Of a stretch of 64,000 bases of DNA, positions 40,583-48,995 are shown in pieces (the stretch's first letter is position 1; every line of letters begins with the position of its first letter). A model generated the notes under the pieces. It searched no databases and was not told the DNA's origin. It saw nothing but the letters and a program-made list of their open reading frames with translations. The stretch is from assembly GCA_028293325.1 (NCBI GenBank), contig JAQGPA010000179.1, positions 1 to 64,000 of the forward strand, in the 5' to 3' direction. Made by a program: the position numbers and the translations under genes. Source of the stretch: Pedosphaera sp. (GTDB lineage Bacteria > Verrucomicrobiota > Verrucomicrobiia > Limisphaerales > Pedosphaeraceae).

Positions 40583-42088
40583 ATGAAAAGTGTGCCCGCT
40601 CAATCTGCTGATCCGATTACGGAAACGGATTCTCTGCGCGGACGCATTTCTGAGTTGGAGACGTTGCTCAAAAGCCAGAAGGAGTTGGAGGGCATAATCG
40701 GCCAACGCGAGGAGCTTTATCGCACGGTCATTGAAAGTCTCGCGGAAGGGTTGCTGATCACCAATTCTGACAGCCGCATCATTTACGCCAACTCGCGCAT
40801 GCAGGAAATTACCGGTTACGCCAAGGACGAAATCATTGGCGCCATCAGTTACCAACTGCTGACACCCAAGGAGCATTGGCCGGTGATGCAAAAGCGTCTC
40901 CAGGAGCGGCTGTCTGGCAAGGTTGAATTCTATGAACATGAAATTTTCCGCAAGGACGGTACGCGTCATTGGGTTTCCGTAAAAGCCACGCCTTATCGGA
41001 ACAGCCGCGGCGACATCATCGGCACGGTGGGAGCCATCAGTTGCATCCAGCAACAGAAGGCGCTCGAATTAACCAACGAATATCTGCTCGATGAGATTCG
41101 GAGCGAGTTGAATTTCGGCAACATTATTGGCGGCAGCCCGGCGTTAAAAAAAGTTCTCGAACAAATCAAGGTGGTCGCACCCACGCAGGCGAACGTGCTC
41201 ATCCTGGGCGAATCAGGGACTGGCAAGGAATTGGTCGCGCGCGCCATACATGATTTGGGCGAGCGGAAAGACAAGCCGCTGGTCAGAGTCAATTGCGCTT
41301 CGATTCCCAAGGAACTCTTTGAAAGCGAATTTTTTGGCCATGTGCGCGGCGCATTTACCGGAGCCATCAAGGACCGTGTGGGCCGCTTCGAACTGGCCAA
41401 TGGCGGCACGCTATTTCTCGATGAAATTGGTGAAATTCCGCTGGATCTCCAGAGCAAGTTGTTGCGCGTGTTGCAGGAAGGCCAGTTTGAGCGTCTCGGC
41501 GAAGACCGCACACGCACGGTAAATGTTCGCATCATTGCCGCGACCAATCGCGATCTTTTGGTTGAGGCCAAAGCCGGGCATTTCCGGCTGGATCTTTATT
41601 ATCGCCTCAGCGTTTTTCCCATAGAAATACCGCCCTTGCGCGACCGTCATGAGGACATCGGCCCACTGGCCGAACACTTCGTCGCCCAATCGGTAAAGCG
41701 CCTCGGCATGGCGCGGCCGCGGCTTACCAAGACCAATGTCCGCGAATTGGAAGATTATGATTGGCCGGGTAATGTGCGGGAATTGCAGAACGTCATCGAG
41801 CGAGCGGTCATCCTGGCGCGGAACGGACGTTTGCAATTTGAGTTGGCCGCCAACCCGACGCGACCTGGCATTAAAATCGCGACGCCCCACCTCGAATCGC
41901 TGGGGGATGGCACTCTCTCCCTCGACGAATTGAAGGCACAGGAAAAGACTGTCACTCAACGCGCGATGCAGCAAGCGCATGGAAAAATCTACGGGAACAC
42001 CGGGGCGGCCGTGCTGCTCGGCCTTAAACCAACGACCCTGGCATCGCGCCTGAAAAAGTACAGGTTAAAGCGGGAGATGTTTAAATGA
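40583..42088 (+). CDS. PAS-domain sigma-54-dependent transcriptional activator
   Basis: 501 residues from ATG 40583; the longer frame adds a Ser/Arg-rich stretch unlikely to be coding. A coiled coil (about 15-40) is followed by a PAS domain (about 45-165, LYRTVIESLAEGLLITNSDSRIIYAN) and the AAA+ domain with Walker A GESGTGKE, the sigma-54-contacting GAFTGA loop, Walker B GGTLFLDEIGEIP, and RLDLYYRLSVFPIEIPPLRDR. The C-terminal Fis-type helix-turn-helix includes GAAVLLGLKPTTLASRLKKY. It opens sigma-54 promoters on a signal sensed by PAS. Its stop overlaps the glcF-like ATG, so it is translated with glycolate oxidase. It is divergent from the DoxX operon. Confidence 0.94.
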   Translation: MKSVPAQSADPITETDSLRGRISELETLLKSQKELEGIIGQREELYRTVIESLAEGLLITNSDSRIIYANSRMQEITGYAKDEIIGAISYQLLTPKEHWPVMQKRLQERLSGKVEFYEHEIFRKDGTRHWVSVKATPYRNSRGDIIGTVGAISCIQQQKALELTNEYLLDEIRSELNFGNIIGGSPALKKVLEQIKVVAPTQANVLILGESGTGKELVARAIHDLGERKDKPLVRVNCASIPKELFESEFFGHVRGAFTGAIKDRVGRFELANGGTLFLDEIGEIPLDLQSKLLRVLQEGQFERLGEDRTRTVNVRIIAATNRDLLVEAKAGHFRLDLYYRLSVFPIEIPPLRDRHEDIGPLAEHFVAQSVKRLGMARPRLTKTNVRELEDYDWPGNVRELQNVIERAVILARNGRLQFELAANPTRPGIKIATPHLESLGDGTLSLDELKAQEKTVTQRAMQQAHGKIYGNTGAAVLLGLKPTTLASRLKKYRLKREMFK

Positions 42089-43443
42089 AGCTGGCACACC
42101 TTGATATTCCACCATCCACTGTGGCTCCAGCCGCAGCCCGGCCAAACGTGCGCTCGCATTTGAAGGATCTGGATTATTCAGTAGTTCAACAATGCATGCA
42201 TTGCGGGCTTTGCCTGCCCGCCTGTCCGACTTACGACGCCACCAAGTTGGAACGCAACAGCCCGCGGGGACGCATATCGCTCATGCGCGCCATTGCCGAT
42301 GGTCAACTTGAGGCCACCCGGACGTTTGCCGATGAAATGTATTTTTGTCTTGGCTGTTTCGCCTGCATGACGTCCTGTCCAGCGGGGGTGAATTATGCCG
42401 AACTTTTTGAACATGCCCGCGCGGAGGCCGAGGCCAGTGGCGCATTGAAATCACCGCAACGCAGCTTCATTCGCGGTCTGACGTTGAACTGGTTGTTCAT
42501 GGACCTGCGCCGATTGCAATTAGTTGGTTATATTTTGCGGCTTTACCAACAACTCGGACTACAAACGCTTTTACGACGCAGCGGCATACTCAAGTTGGCG
42601 CCCAAGCGGTTGCGCGAGATGGAAGCCATGACCCCCGAAGTGCAGCCAAAGTTCTCAGCCGAATTAATTCGACCCGTCACCCCGCCAATCGGACATAAGA
42701 AATACCGTGTGGGGATGCTGACTGGGTGCGCGCAGGACCTTATTTTTAGCGATGTAAATCGGGACACTGCGGAAGTCCTCGCCCGGAACGGCTGCGAAGT
42801 CATAACGCCGGCAGAACAACTTTGCTGCGGTTCGCTCCACGCTCACAATGGGGAACGGAAATTGGCGCAGCAATTGGCGCGTCGCCAAATTGATCAATTC
42901 CCGCCGGAGAAATACGATGCCATTATCACCAATGCTGCCGGTTGCGGCTCGCACTTGAAGCATTATGCCCCGCTACTCGAAGGTGACCCGGTTTATGGCG
43001 CGCGCGCCGAGCTTTGGGACCGGAAGGTAAAGGACATCCACGAATGGCTGGCAGAGATCGGATTTGTTCCACCGGTCGCCGCCGGAGTCCCCGAACAAAC
43101 GGTCACCTACCACGAAGCCTGCCATCTTTGTCATGGGCAAAAGATTACCTCCCAACCCCGTCAAATTCTTAAGGCAATCCCGAATTTGAAGCTGGTGGAA
43201 TTGACCGAAAGCACCTGGTGCTGCGGCAGCGCGGGCATCTACAATTTGATTCAGCCGGAAATGGCCGGCCAATTGCTTGAGCGCAAGCTCAACCATATTC
43301 GCAAAACACAGGCCAGCATCGTCGCCACTGGCAACCCAGGCTGCCTGCTTCAGCTTATCAATGGAGCACGACAACAGAATCTGCCGTTGCGCATCGTGCA
43401 CCCGATCACGCTTTTAGCCGAAGCCTACCGCAGGTCCGAGTAA
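42085..43443 (+). CDS. glcF: glycolate oxidase iron-sulfur subunit GlcF-like
   Basis: A 452-residue ferredoxin/CCG-domain protein. Two [4Fe-4S] motifs are CMHCGLCLPACP (about residue 40) and CLGCFACMTSCP (about 92). Two cysteine-rich CCG domains follow, with CCGSLHAHNGE near 248 and CCGSAGIYNL near 376, and EACHLCHGQ between them. It accepts electrons from the GlcD flavoprotein and passes them to the quinone pool. ATG 42085 overlaps the stop of the sigma-54 activator (ATGA). A lactate-utilisation LldF/Dld-like partner is an alternative, but GlcD lies in the same region. Confidence 0.9.
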   Translation: MKLAHLDIPPSTVAPAAARPNVRSHLKDLDYSVVQQCMHCGLCLPACPTYDATKLERNSPRGRISLMRAIADGQLEATRTFADEMYFCLGCFACMTSCPAGVNYAELFEHARAEAEASGALKSPQRSFIRGLTLNWLFMDLRRLQLVGYILRLYQQLGLQTLLRRSGILKLAPKRLREMEAMTPEVQPKFSAELIRPVTPPIGHKKYRVGMLTGCAQDLIFSDVNRDTAEVLARNGCEVITPAEQLCCGSLHAHNGERKLAQQLARRQIDQFPPEKYDAIITNAAGCGSHLKHYAPLLEGDPVYGARAELWDRKVKDIHEWLAEIGFVPPVAAGVPEQTVTYHEACHLCHGQKITSQPRQILKAIPNLKLVELTESTWCCGSAGIYNLIQPEMAGQLLERKLNHIRKTQASIVATGNPGCLLQLINGARQQNLPLRIVHPITLLAEAYRRSE

Positions 43444-43505
43444 TGGCCAGGCGGGCAACAACAAATTCTTTACCGCTTTTCCACAGCCTTTATAGTTGAG
43501 CCGTT

Positions 43506-44132
43506 ATGAGCGAATCCAATTATCGCGTGCGTCGCGCCACTGTGGATGACCTGAAGGAACTGACCTCCATTTGGGCAGCCATGAAATATCCGGTCGCGGA
43601 TTTGGAACGGCGCCTGACTGAATTTCAGATTGTGGAAACGTCCGATGGAAAATTATTGGGAGCGCTCGGCATGGAGATGGCTGGCCGCCATGGCCGACTG
43701 CATAGTGAAGGTTTCACGGATTTTGGTTTGGCGGATTCCCTGCGTCCAAAGTTGTGGGAACGTATGCAATCTGTAGCCAATAATCATGGCTTGGTGCGGA
43801 TGTGGATCCAGGAAACCGCCCCGTTTTGGAATCGTAACGGCCTTAATCAAGCTGATGCAGAAACTTTGAAGAAGCTTCCCGCCGCCTGGAGCACATTTCC
43901 AGGCCTGTGGCTGACCATTCAATTGCGCGATGAGGCAGCCGTGGAACTGTCTCTCGACAAAGAGCTCGCCAAGTTCATGGAATTTGAAAAGGCACGCACC
44001 GCCCAAGCAATGAGTCAGGCGCGCGTGCTTAAGTTCATCGCTGGCGTGGTTGCCGTCCTGCTGGCAATAGCCGTTGGTGTGGTTTCCTTTTACGTCCTAA
44101 AGCATCGTGCGCTACTGCAGGGGCATCAGTAG
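43506..44132 (+). CDS. GNAT family N-acetyltransferase with C-terminal membrane segment
   Basis: 208 residues. The N-terminal half has a GNAT layout (YRVRRATVDDLKELTSIWAAM, then beta strands KLLGALGMEMAGRHGRLHSEGF and RMWIQETAPFWNRNGL), but the acetyl-CoA loop is weak. Residues about 175-200 form one hydrophobic segment (FIAGVVAVLLAIAVGVVSFYVL), anchoring it in the membrane with the enzyme in the cytoplasm. It follows glcF by 62 bp and may share its transcript. The acceptor is unknown. Confidence 0.65.
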   Translation: MSESNYRVRRATVDDLKELTSIWAAMKYPVADLERRLTEFQIVETSDGKLLGALGMEMAGRHGRLHSEGFTDFGLADSLRPKLWERMQSVANNHGLVRMWIQETAPFWNRNGLNQADAETLKKLPAAWSTFPGLWLTIQLRDEAAVELSLDKELAKFMEFEKARTAQAMSQARVLKFIAGVVAVLLAIAVGVVSFYVLKHRALLQGHQ

Positions 44133-44201
44133 CTACGGCTAAGCCCCCGTTTTGCTTTTCGGGAATGAACATCCCGACCAACTGACCCGCGCAAAGGAAA
44201 G

Positions 44202-45392
44202 CTACCAATTCACGGTGCGAAGTCTGGGCACCCCATGCGCGATCAATGTGCCGACGATGAGGGCCACAAGATAACCATAAGGCAAGCCAGCAGCCATCAC
44301 TCCCACGATCAGGACGATGAAAAAGTCTTGCTTGGATACCGTCGTATCCCGAACCAGCAACATCATCGAAACGCCTTCAAAAAGAAGAATCACGCCCAGA
44401 ATGGATAAAGGAAAAACTTGAATTACGTTTTCAAATCCGTGGCTGAAGAAAAATCCCAGCAACAAGTATATGGAGCCGTAGATGATTACCGCTCCGCCCG
44501 TGCGCGCGCCAAACGCATAGTAGCCGGCCAGTCCGCCGGAACCGTGGCAGGTGGGAACACCGCCGAAAAACGGGTTCACCAGATTCATCATTGAATAAGT
44601 GAGACTTATTTTTTGCAGACTGGGTGCGCGCTCGGGAAATAAATCCAGGGATGTCTGGCGAGCGGCGAGGATGGAATTGCCGATAGACAAGGGCACCTGG
44701 GGCAGCGCCAAAATAAGAAAACCGGTAACTATGTCGGCCCAGGCCGGCATATGAACATGCGGCAAAGTAAAACCAATGCTGTTGCGGGCAGCAGTCAGAT
44801 CCAATTTAAAGATAAGCGCGTAAATTGCTCCGAGCAGAATCATGAACAGGGCCGCTGGATATTTGCGGTTTCCGTACAAGAGCAAACTAATGACGAACGC
44901 ACCGCCCGCCAAACAGTAGCCAGTGACACCATCTTTTTGGACATAGTTGCTCAATGCGATGGTGGTTAGTTGCAGACCCAGGCCGAGTTGAATTCCACGG
45001 ACCACGGTTTTGGGGACGATGCGGCCGATCCATTTCATCAGACCGGTCAGAGTCAGCAACAGCATGATCGCCCCAATGGCCAAGCCACCGCCATAAACCA
45101 CATCGCCCGTGATTTTGAGATGTTCACTCGCCTTTTGCGTGATGACCAATATTGCCACTGCTTTGAGTGGTTGGACGGGCATGGGAAGGCGGTAAAAGAA
45201 ACCGGTCAGTATTTGCATTGCCCCATACAGCACCAGCACGCTGGTTGCATCGAGGTTGGCGGCCAGAATCATCCCAACGATTAAGGGCAAATCGGTGCCG
45301 ATGTCCCCAAATGCGCCCGCGAGTTCATTGCGATCAAACCGGAGCGGGGCCGGTTTCACGGCTGCTTTTGCCGGGGATTCAGTTTGTGGCAT
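44202..45392 (-). CDS. MOT1-type molybdate (or sulfate) transporter
   Basis: 396 residues from ATG 45392; a GTG lies one codon earlier. It has about ten membrane segments and the MFS_MOT1 signatures FDRNELAGAFGDIGTDLPLIVGM near the N-terminus and PLPMP-type YRLPMPVQPLKAVAILVI in the second segment. NPFFGGVPTCHGSGGLAG follows in the middle. It belongs to the SulP-related family that includes MOT1 molybdate transporters. A ModE-like DNA-binding protein is encoded directly upstream, and a ModE-box-like palindrome lies 28-51 bp before the start, so molybdate is the more likely substrate. Expression is probably repressed when molybdate is plentiful. Confidence 0.88.
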   Translation of the reverse strand: MPQTESPAKAAVKPAPLRFDRNELAGAFGDIGTDLPLIVGMILAANLDATSVLVLYGAMQILTGFFYRLPMPVQPLKAVAILVITQKASEHLKITGDVVYGGGLAIGAIMLLLTLTGLMKWIGRIVPKTVVRGIQLGLGLQLTTIALSNYVQKDGVTGYCLAGGAFVISLLLYGNRKYPAALFMILLGAIYALIFKLDLTAARNSIGFTLPHVHMPAWADIVTGFLILALPQVPLSIGNSILAARQTSLDLFPERAPSLQKISLTYSMMNLVNPFFGGVPTCHGSGGLAGYYAFGARTGGAVIIYGSIYLLLGFFFSHGFENVIQVFPLSILGVILLFEGVSMMLLVRDTTVSKQDFFIVLIVGVMAAGLPYGYLVALIVGTLIAHGVPRLRTVNW

Positions 45393-45419
45393 CACGATTG
45401 CGCTTCATCCAATCAACAC

Positions 45420-45443
45420 CGTTATATTGTGTCAAATATAACG
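45420..45443. promoter_or_regulatory. ModE-box-like palindrome
   Basis: CGTTATATT (45420-45428) and AATATAACG (45435-45443) are perfect 9-bp arms with a 6-bp spacer. This closely resembles the CGTTATAT...ATATAACG pattern of ModE operators. It lies between the ModE-like gene and the transporter gene, 28 bp before the transporter start, and would allow repression of the transporter. Confidence 0.65.
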
Positions 45444-45471
45444 AACAAAAGCGAACAAAAGAATGCGCCCA

Positions 45472-45834
45472 TCAAGCCATCAGCTTGAGCATCTTTTGCC
45501 AGGCTGATTTGGAAGCGAGCAGGCTGGTTCGTTCCATTTGCCGATACAGCAATAACGCCTGCCGGCCCGTAGCCGTCAATTCTGCGCCGCCATGCCGGGC
45601 GCCGCCGCGGACAACCTTTAGCAATGGCTTCTTGAAACAACGCTGCATGGTTTTGATCAAGGTCCAGGCCCGCATGTACGACATACCCATGGATTTGGCA
45701 CCTTCGGCGATGGAGCCGGCTTTCCCCACCTGCTCGAGCAATTCCGCCTTTCCCGGTCCCATGGCAATATCCTTCCCGCAGAGAACACGGAAACGAGGTT
45801 GGACCATATTGACGGCAGCAGATTTGGCTTTCAT
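45472..45834 (-). CDS. ModE-like winged-helix transcriptional regulator, 120 aa
   Basis: The sequence MGPGKAELLEQVGKAGSIAEGAKSMGMSYMRAWTLIKTMQRCFKKPLL, then RGGARHGGAELTATGRQALLLYRQME, is the N-terminal DNA-binding domain of ModE and related LysR-type winged helices. The C-terminal molybdate-binding TOBE/MopI domains are missing, so it is a short ModE-like protein. These occur as stand-alone regulators or as the DNA-binding partner of a separate Mop protein. It precedes the MOT1 transporter on the same strand, with the operator candidate in between. Confidence 0.88.
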   Translation of the reverse strand: MKAKSAAVNMVQPRFRVLCGKDIAMGPGKAELLEQVGKAGSIAEGAKSMGMSYMRAWTLIKTMQRCFKKPLLKVVRGGARHGGAELTATGRQALLLYRQMERTSLLASKSAWQKMLKLMA

Positions 45835-45878
45835 GGGCAGTTAGTTCGCGACACTTTTTAAGAGCAGCGTGGCGGCCA

Positions 45879-46775
45879 TCAAACGGGCATGGGAAGCGGC
45901 AAATGAAATTCGTCCGCATGATAGGAGCTTCTGACCATCGGACCGCTGGCAACGTGAACGAAGCCTAATTGCTGAGCCACCGCTTTGTAGTCCGCAAAGC
46001 GATCCGGGGAAACGAATTCGACTACTGGAAGATGTTTTAAAGTAGGTTGGAGATATTGGCCCAAGGTCAATATATCGCAATTGGCACGGCGCAAATCTTC
46101 CATGGCTGTAACGAGTTCAGGCTCGGTCTCCCCCAATCCGAGCATGAGCCCCGACTTTGTATAAATGCCCTGCCCTCTTTTCGCTTTTACCTTGCCTAAC
46201 ACGCTCAATGAGCGGTCATACGTGGCGCGGGAACGGACGGATGGAGTCAAACGGCGCACGGTTTCAAGGTTATGATTGAAGATCTGCGGCTGGCCGGCCA
46301 AGACGGTTTCAATCGCTTCATCGCGGTCCAGGAAATCGGGCGTGAGCACTTCAATCACAATCCCGGAGTTTGCGGCGCGCACGGCTTCAATTGTGCGACG
46401 AAAATGATCCGCTCCTCCGTCGGCCAAATCGTCGCGGGCCACGGCAGTGATGACGACGTGTTTGAGCCCCATGCGACGGGTCGCTTCCGCAACGCGCCCC
46501 GGCTCATCCGCTTCCAATGCGAGCGGCTTGGCGGTGGAAACGGCGCAAAAGCCGCAGGCGCGCGTGCAACGGTCGCCGGCAATCATGAACGTGGCCGTGC
46601 CTTTACTCCAGCATTCCCAATGGTTGGGACATTTAGCGCTCTCGCAAACGGTGTGAAGTTTCAACTCGTCGAGCAATCCACGCGTGTGGGCAAAGCTGTC
46701 TGAAGTTGGCAGCTTGATGCGGAGCCATTCAGGCAGGCGAGGACGCGGTTGCGGACTGGTTTGGGTTATGTTCAA
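45879..46775 (-). CDS. lipA: lipoyl synthase
   Basis: 298 residues from TTG 46775, which overlaps the TGA of the glutaredoxin gene. The longer ATG frame adds nine codons inside that gene. The auxiliary cluster cysteines are in CESAKCPNHWEC and the radical-SAM triad in CTRACGFC, with VITAVARDDLADGGA and QPTLKHLPVVEFVSP also family-typical. The enzyme inserts two sulfur atoms into octanoyl-GcvH/E2 to make lipoyl groups. Its place after gcvT, gcvH and a glutaredoxin fits supply of lipoylated H-protein. LipB or LplA is not in this window. Confidence 0.97.
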   Translation of the reverse strand: MNITQTSPQPRPRLPEWLRIKLPTSDSFAHTRGLLDELKLHTVCESAKCPNHWECWSKGTATFMIAGDRCTRACGFCAVSTAKPLALEADEPGRVAEATRRMGLKHVVITAVARDDLADGGADHFRRTIEAVRAANSGIVIEVLTPDFLDRDEAIETVLAGQPQIFNHNLETVRRLTPSVRSRATYDRSLSVLGKVKAKRGQGIYTKSGLMLGLGETEPELVTAMEDLRRANCDILTLGQYLQPTLKHLPVVEFVSPDRFADYKAVAQQLGFVHVASGPMVRSSYHADEFHLPLPMPV

Positions 46776-47029
46776 GCCTCTTCGTGCTCCAGTTTTTCCC
46801 AAAAGGCGGCGAGTTGATCAGGGCCAAAATCGGCCAGGATCCGTCCATCCACGTCAATGACTGGAGCAAGTTCCTGATCCGAAAGCTTCACCATCTCGTG
46901 GTAGGCCGCATCATCGGCGATGACATCCAGAACTTCGTAATCGACGCCCTGCGCGTCCAGCCAATTCATGGCTTTGTGGCACCAGCTGCAATACGGTTTG
47001 ATAAAAAGTCGAACTTTGGTTGCGTTCAC
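46772..47029 (-). CDS. glutaredoxin-like protein
   Basis: 85 residues from GTG 47029, which gives the usual glutaredoxin size. An ATG at 47113 would add 28 residues that overlap gcvH and look non-coding. The active site is Cys-Ser-Trp-Cys in KVRLFIKPYCSWCHKAM; LAPVIDVDGRIL holds the cis-Pro, and FGPDQLAAFWEKL follows. It is a dithiol glutaredoxin of the cytoplasm that reduces disulfides or carries Fe-S clusters. Overlap with lipA suggests a role in supplying or protecting the Fe-S/sulfur step of LipA. Confidence 0.8.
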   Translation of the reverse strand: MNATKVRLFIKPYCSWCHKAMNWLDAQGVDYEVLDVIADDAAYHEMVKLSDQELAPVIDVDGRILADFGPDQLAAFWEKLEHEEA

Positions 47030-47102
47030 AGTGGTAACATGCCGGAAAATGGCTGGGATTTCAAATCCCGCGTTGAAGCCCTTTGCAGCGAGGATTTTGG
47101 GG

Positions 47103-47489
47103 TTAAGAACCACTGATTTGAGCGGTATATTGAGCGGGGGTCAGCAGGGTGTTCACCTCCGCCGGTTGGCTCAACTTGATCTTATAAAACCAACCTCCCG
47201 CATAAGGGTCGGTATTTACCAGGGCGGGGTTGTCAACAACCGCTTTGTTGATTTCAACCACCTGGCCGCTTACGGGAGAATAAATATCGCTGGCGGTCTT
47301 TACAGATTCCACCACGGCGCAGGCTTCACCCGCTTTTAATGCACGGTTAAGCGCCGGCAACTCGACGAAGACGACGTCGGTCAACTCGTGCTGCGCGTGG
47401 TCGGTGATGCCGACAGTGGCGGTGTCTCCGTTTACACGCACCCATTCGTGCGACTTGGCGTATTTCAAATCAGAAGGAACGTTAGACAT
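47103..47489 (-). CDS. gcvH: glycine cleavage system H protein
   Basis: 128 residues, the usual length. The lipoylated Lys lies in [16 protein letters not shown], and the protein starts with a typical [30 protein letters not shown] and the C-terminal helix are also conserved. It shuttles the aminomethyl group between GcvP, GcvT and Lpd. It lies 31 bp after gcvT on the same strand and is followed by glutaredoxin and lipA. gcvP is not in the window. Confidence 0.98.
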   Translation of the reverse strand: MSNVPSDLKYAKSHEWVRVNGDTATVGITDHAQHELTDVVFVELPALNRALKAGEACAVVESVKTASDIYSPVSGQVVEINKAVVDNPALVNTDPYAGGWFYKIKLSQPAEVNTLLTPAQYTAQISGS

Positions 47490-47520
47490 AATCCAATTGA
47501 GTCAGGGATGCGGCATTTGG

Positions 47521-48663
47521 TCAAACAGGTTTTCGATAGAGCGGTTTGGAAACAATCATGGCGGGAGACCGTTTTCCGCGAATCTCGATCTCAATGACCG
47601 TTTGCGGTTTGGCAAACTCAGGTTTCACGTAACCCATTCCAATGCCTATTCCGAGCGAGGGGCTTTGCGTGCCGCTGACTACTTCGCCAATCACTGCGGC
47701 GTCGGGGCCAGTACTCCAAATGGGATAATGTGGTCGCGGGGGCGCGGATTTATCGGTCATTTTGAAGGCAACGCATTTCTTGCCAACGCCAGCGGCTTTT
47801 TGGCCTGCCAACGCCGTGCGCCCGACAAACTCGCCTTTGTCGAAGGCAACAAAGGAACCCAAACCGGCCTCCATCGGGGTGGTCTGCTCGTCCAATTCAT
47901 GGCCGTAGAGTGGGTAACACACTTCTGTTCGCAAAGTGTCGCGGGCACCGAGGCCGGCTGGTTGCAAACCATATTGACGGCCAGCAGTACTGAGGCTCGA
48001 CCAGACCGCTGCGATGATGCCGGCTGGTACTATTACTTCAAAACCGTCCTCGCCAGTATAACCGGTGCGGCCTACCCATGCTGGCTGTCCTGCGAATTGA
48101 AATTGTGCGATTTGGTTTTTCTTGAGTTCAGAAGCCCGGCTGACCACTGCCCCACCGGTGGAGCCGCCGGAAAAACATTTGTCAATGAAATCAACCACAC
48201 GGGGCCCCTGCACCGCCGCCGCGCCAGCATGGTCGGACATATTCTGCAGGAGAACGGCATCGCGTTTGGGAAAAAAACCCAGTTGTTGTTGCAGCCAGGC
48301 CACGTCCGGATCGATGCGTGAAGCGTTGATGATAAGCAGATACTCGCTGGAAGCGAGCCGATAGACATATAAGTCATCGATAACACCACCGCGCTCGTTA
48401 CACATCAACGTATATTGCCCCTGACCGACCGCAAGTTTGCGAATATCATTCGTCAGCGTTTGATTGAGAAATTCCTCCGCGCCAGCGCCATTAGCCAGCA
48501 CCTCACCCATGTGGGAAATGTCAAATATTCCAGCCGCCTTCCGCACCGCGAGATGCTCGTCCATGATGCTGGTGTACTGCACCGGCATTTCCCAACCGCC
48601 GAATTCAACCAGACGCCCGCCCAACCCCTGATGGAGTTGAAAAAGTGGTGTGCGCTTTAACAT
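47521..48663 (-). CDS. gcvT: glycine cleavage system T protein (aminomethyltransferase)
   Basis: 380 residues. It starts RTPLFQLHQGLGGRLVEFGGWEMPVQY, with the catalytic Asp segment MGEVLANGAGAEEFLNQTLTNDIRKL, the folate-binding ERGGVIDDLYVYRL and GYTGEDGFEVIVP, and the C-terminal SPSLGIGIGMGYV. It releases ammonia and moves the methylene group to tetrahydrofolate. It is the first gene of the gcvT-gcvH-glutaredoxin-lipA run. No glycine riboswitch is visible in the 64 bp upstream. Confidence 0.98.
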   Translation of the reverse strand: MLKRTPLFQLHQGLGGRLVEFGGWEMPVQYTSIMDEHLAVRKAAGIFDISHMGEVLANGAGAEEFLNQTLTNDIRKLAVGQGQYTLMCNERGGVIDDLYVYRLASSEYLLIINASRIDPDVAWLQQQLGFFPKRDAVLLQNMSDHAGAAAVQGPRVVDFIDKCFSGGSTGGAVVSRASELKKNQIAQFQFAGQPAWVGRTGYTGEDGFEVIVPAGIIAAVWSSLSTAGRQYGLQPAGLGARDTLRTEVCYPLYGHELDEQTTPMEAGLGSFVAFDKGEFVGRTALAGQKAAGVGKKCVAFKMTDKSAPPRPHYPIWSTGPDAAVIGEVVSGTQSPSLGIGIGMGYVKPEFAKPQTVIEIEIRGKRSPAMIVSKPLYRKPV

Positions 48664-48727
48664 AAGGCGCTATTCATAATGACACTATTGTGGCGGTTGA
48701 ACCAAAGACAGGCAAGCGGGATTCGTT

Positions 48728-48979
48728 TCAAGCATTTACCTTGAAGATGCCCTGCTCCCCCGGCGAAAGATTGAGGGCGGCAGCCACAGCAACTGGATCC
48801 GTGGTTTCAATGTAAGCCCCATGGTCGCGCAAGAAAAAGAAAAGCCACGGAGCGAAGTGCTCTGTCTCGGTATCCATCACGAGTTTTAGCTCCAGTGCGC
48901 CGGTTCCCGTGTGATGCAGTCCCAATTGATGCGCCGTTTTTTTGCCCTGCTGGTTGAAAACGATGACTCTCGCTATCAT
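48728..48979 (-). CDS. hypothetical protein, 83 aa
   Basis: A small soluble protein (MIARVIVFNQQGKKTAHQLGLHHTGTGALELKL), with an aromatic patch (PWLFFFL) and an Asp/Glu-rich middle. It is not recognised. It lies 16 bp after the ferredoxin reductase-like gene on the same strand, which suggests a shared transcript and perhaps a partner role in that redox enzyme. Confidence 0.6.
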   Translation of the reverse strand: MIARVIVFNQQGKKTAHQLGLHHTGTGALELKLVMDTETEHFAPWLFFFLRDHGAYIETTDPVAVAAALNLSPGEQGIFKVNA

Positions 48980-48995
48980 GCAATTCTCCTTTTAA

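Noticed and set aside
48664-48727. Possible glycine riboswitch before gcvT
   Set aside because: Only 64 bp separate gcvT from the preceding gene and no glycine-aptamer pattern can be seen.
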